The notes under the pieces: model-generated
Database searches by the model: none
The model's input: only the letters and a program-made list of their open reading frames with translations
What the model was told of the DNA's origin: nothing
DNA from: JAVVHH01 sp964613945
GTDB taxonomy: Bacteria; Pseudomonadota; Alphaproteobacteria; Acetobacterales; Acetobacteraceae
Length of the DNA: 64,000 bases
Assembly: GCA_964613945.1 (NCBI GenBank)
Contig: CAZTJC010000001.1
Location: 248,001 to 312,000, forward strand
Direction of reading: 5' to 3'
Program-made: the position numbers and the translations under genes
Part shown: piece by piece, positions 62,315 through 64,000 of the stretch
How the letters are laid out: every line of letters begins with the position of its first letter
Numbering within the stretch: the stretch's first letter is position 1

Positions 62315-63691
62315 ATGAACGAAAATGTCATCGCTCCCATTCTCGTGAGGGCTAGGCAGGCCGGCGTAAGCTGGGCCGCCACGCCGATCAAGCGCCGGCT
62401 GGCCGTCATCGCACGCTGCCGGCACGCCATCGTCGCCAACGCCGAAGCCCTTGCGGCCACCAACCCCCGACCGCTGGCCGATACGCTGTCGGCCGAGATC
62501 CTGCCGCTCGCCGAAGCCGCCAGCTTCCTGGTCGGCAACGCAGCGGGCATCTTGGCGACCAAGCGGCTGGGCCTGGGTCCGCTCTGGCTGACCGGCGTGC
62601 GCCAGGAAATCCGCCGCGAACCCCGCGGCACCGTGCTGATCCTTGCCCCCGGCAACTACCCGTTGTTCCTGCCGGGTGCGCAGGCATTGCAGGCCCTGGC
62701 CGCCGGCAACGCCGTCGCAGTCAAGCCCGCTCCCGGACGGGCCGAGCCGATCCGCGCTCTGGCCGCTCTGCTGGAGCAAGCCGGTCTGCCCGATGGTCTG
62801 CTGCATATCCTCGCCGAGGATGCCGGCCCGGCGGCCATGCGCGCCGGCTACGACTACGTCGTGCTCACCGGCAGCGCCGACACCGGCATCGCCGTTGCCC
62901 GCGCCGCCGCGGAAACGCTCACGCCGTCGGCGATGGAGCTTTCCGGCGTCGATGCGGCCTTTATCCTACCCGGCGCTGACCTGGCCGTTGCAGCAGCGTC
63001 GCTGGCCTATGGCCTGCGGCTGAATGCAGGCGCCACCTGCATCGCGCCACGCCGGGTGTTCGTGCCGCGGGAGATGGAGGCGGACCTGCTTTCGCGCCTG
63101 CTGGCCCAGTTACCGCCAGCAGCCGTTATCCCCGAAGCCACTGAAACCCGTCTCGTGGCTCTCCTCGCCGACGCCGAGAGCAAGGGCGCCCGGGTCGCCG
63201 CGCGCAATCCGGCCGTCCTCTCCGGTGCCAGCCCCGACCTGGCAATCCTCAACCAAGACGTGTTCGCCCCCTGGCTCGCCTTGGTTCCCGTCGCGGATAC
63301 GGAAGCCGCGCTGCAGGCGGCGGCCCAGTGCGCTTATGCGCTCGGCGCGAGCATCTTCGGCCCGCCGGCCGCGGCCTATGCGCTCGCCGCCCGCATCGAT
63401 GCCGGTTCCGTCTGCGTCAACGACCTCATTATGCCCACCGCCGACCCGCGGCTGCCCTTCGGCGGCCGGCGCCGCAGCGGCTTCGGCGTCACCCGCGGCG
63501 CCGAAGGGCTGCTCGAGATGACGGTGGTCAAGACCGTCAGCACCCGCCGCTTCGGCCCGCGTCCGCATCTGGACACCAAACTCAACGGCGACCCGGCCCA
63601 ACTGTTGACGCTGCTGCACCTGCTGCACGGCAGCCGCACGCAGCGCGTCGCCACGCTCCGATCCTTCGTGACGAAAGCTAAACCCCGCTAA
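62315..63691 (+). CDS. Aldehyde dehydrogenase, C30-carotenoid type (AldH/CrtNc-like)
   Basis: A 458-residue ALDH-superfamily enzyme. The nucleophile Cys242 is in LNAGATCIAPRR and the general base Glu208 in AMELSGVD. The cofactor region VLILAPGNYPLFLPGAQALQ and the C-terminal PRLPFGGRRRSGFGVTRGAEG are conserved. Divergent placement next to two CrtN-type genes suggests it oxidises a carotenoid aldehyde to the acid, as in staphyloxanthin biosynthesis. A general aldehyde role is the alternative. It lies 17 nt before the convergent FNT channel gene. Confidence 0.85.
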   Translation: MNENVIAPILVRARQAGVSWAATPIKRRLAVIARCRHAIVANAEALAATNPRPLADTLSAEILPLAEAASFLVGNAAGILATKRLGLGPLWLTGVRQEIRREPRGTVLILAPGNYPLFLPGAQALQALAAGNAVAVKPAPGRAEPIRALAALLEQAGLPDGLLHILAEDAGPAAMRAGYDYVVLTGSADTGIAVARAAAETLTPSAMELSGVDAAFILPGADLAVAAASLAYGLRLNAGATCIAPRRVFVPREMEADLLSRLLAQLPPAAVIPEATETRLVALLADAESKGARVAARNPAVLSGASPDLAILNQDVFAPWLALVPVADTEAALQAAAQCAYALGASIFGPPAAAYALAARIDAGSVCVNDLIMPTADPRLPFGGRRRSGFGVTRGAEGLLEMTVVKTVSTRRFGPRPHLDTKLNGDPAQLLTLLHLLHGSRTQRVATLRSFVTKAKPR

Positions 63692-63708
63692 CTAGGCCCC
63701 CCCCTTAG

Positions 63709-64000
63709 CTAGGCCTCGGTCGCCAACGGCGCGTGATTGAGCATCGCTACCAAGGTGACGCCGCCAACCGTATTGCCGAGCACGGTCGGGATCAGGAACA
63801 CAAAGAAATAATCATACAGACTCTTCGTCCCCGTGATCACCGCGAATGCCGCTTCACACGACCCGGCGATCGCGTGGGAGAAATGTCCCATCGCTACCGT
63901 GTACGTGAGGACCACGATGATCCAAATCTTGGCCGGGCCGGAACTTGGCAATACCCAGACCATGAGCGCAATCAACCATCCGGCCAGGACCGACTTGAAC
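63709..64000 (-). CDS. Formate/nitrite transporter (FNT) family protein, 3' part only
   Basis: About 97 C-terminal residues of an FNT channel; the start lies beyond the window. Three hydrophobic segments are visible, with HFSHAIAGSCEAAFAVITG, whose His lies in the channel-typical region, and IPTVLGNTVGGVTLVAML, the last pore helix with the Asn-Thr-Val-Gly signature. The family passes formate, nitrite or hydrosulfide through the inner membrane. Similarity to the YfdC subgroup is possible; the substrate cannot be assigned. Confidence 0.85.
   Translation of the reverse strand, partial: FKSVLAGWLIALMVWVLPSSGPAKIWIIVVLTYTVAMGHFSHAIAGSCEAAFAVITGTKSLYDYFFVFLIPTVLGNTVGGVTLVAMLNHAPLATEA

Noticed and set aside
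1..64000. tRNA genes, CRISPR arrays and insertion sequences
   Set aside because: No tRNA-like T-loop with matching acceptor arms, no regularly spaced direct repeats and no transposase-like frame were found by reading; a covariance-model scan was not possible.

Overview
The window is GC-rich, densely packed chromosomal DNA from what looks like an alphaproteobacterium, most plausibly Rhodospirillales/Acetobacteraceae. The pointers are a MotE/DUF6468 flagellar block, a squalene-type (C30) carotenoid cluster, TRAP and polyamine-type uptake genes, and many 4-nt stop/start overlaps. No rRNA, tRNA, CRISPR array, transposase or phage gene was seen, and the taxonomic placement is inference.

Layout. 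(1) 1-7349, housekeeping: 3' end of an MHS-type MFS transporter, a bactofilin, a CysZ/EI24-like membrane protein, adenosine kinase, a small exported protein, typA/bipA, a tiny basic exported protein and an AmpG-like permease. (2) 7391-31893, an exosortase A (XrtA)-type exopolysaccharide locus. A leftward arm (tyrosine autokinase, outer-membrane barrel, ATPase, deacetylase, FemAB-like protein, XrtA-EpsI fusion) diverges from a rightward arm (sugar transferase, prsK, prsR, prsT, glycosyltransferase). Beyond these lie an XRE regulator, an XrtA-type amidotransferase, an FkbH-ACP-MBOAT module, a second glycosyltransferase and a methylmalonyl-CoA-decarboxylase-like crotonase. Much of 14.7-31.9 kb is visibly more AT-rich than its flanks, which suggests acquisition by transfer. 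(3) 31880-33219, spermidine pair speD-speE, in which speE appears to start at CTG. (4) 33382-38797, flagellar operon fliL-fliM-DUF6468-motE-TPR protein. (5) 38849-49910, transport and catabolism: iron-type alcohol dehydrogenase with DppF/DppD-type ATPases, a TPR/glycosyltransferase-like protein, an amidohydrolase with an M24 peptidase, and a complete polyamine-type ABC transporter. (6) 50018-56502, assorted: a repeat-containing exported protein, cbpA-cbpM, an LLM flavin monooxygenase, an RhlE-like helicase, a BtpA/SgcQ-family protein and a lone TRAP binding protein. (7) 56713-63691, C30-carotenoid-like cluster: two CrtN/CrtP-type oxidoreductases, acyltransferase, glycosyltransferase, DUF2141 protein and a divergent aldehyde dehydrogenase, plus a 23-codon ORF with an extreme Shine-Dalgarno match. 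(8) The C-terminal end of an FNT channel leaves the window at 64000.

How the parts may work together. PrsK-PrsR is expected to control the EPS/XrtA genes with sigma-54. The sugar transferase and glycosyltransferases would build a lipid-linked glycan, the FkbH-ACP-MBOAT module could decorate it, and the autokinase, ATPase and barrel would support export. The usual Wza-like and Wzc-like partners and any recognisable PEP-CTERM substrate are absent here, so they should lie elsewhere in the genome or have been lost. The carotenoid genes match a staphyloxanthin-like order of reactions: desaturation, oxidation to aldehyde then acid, glycosylation, acylation.
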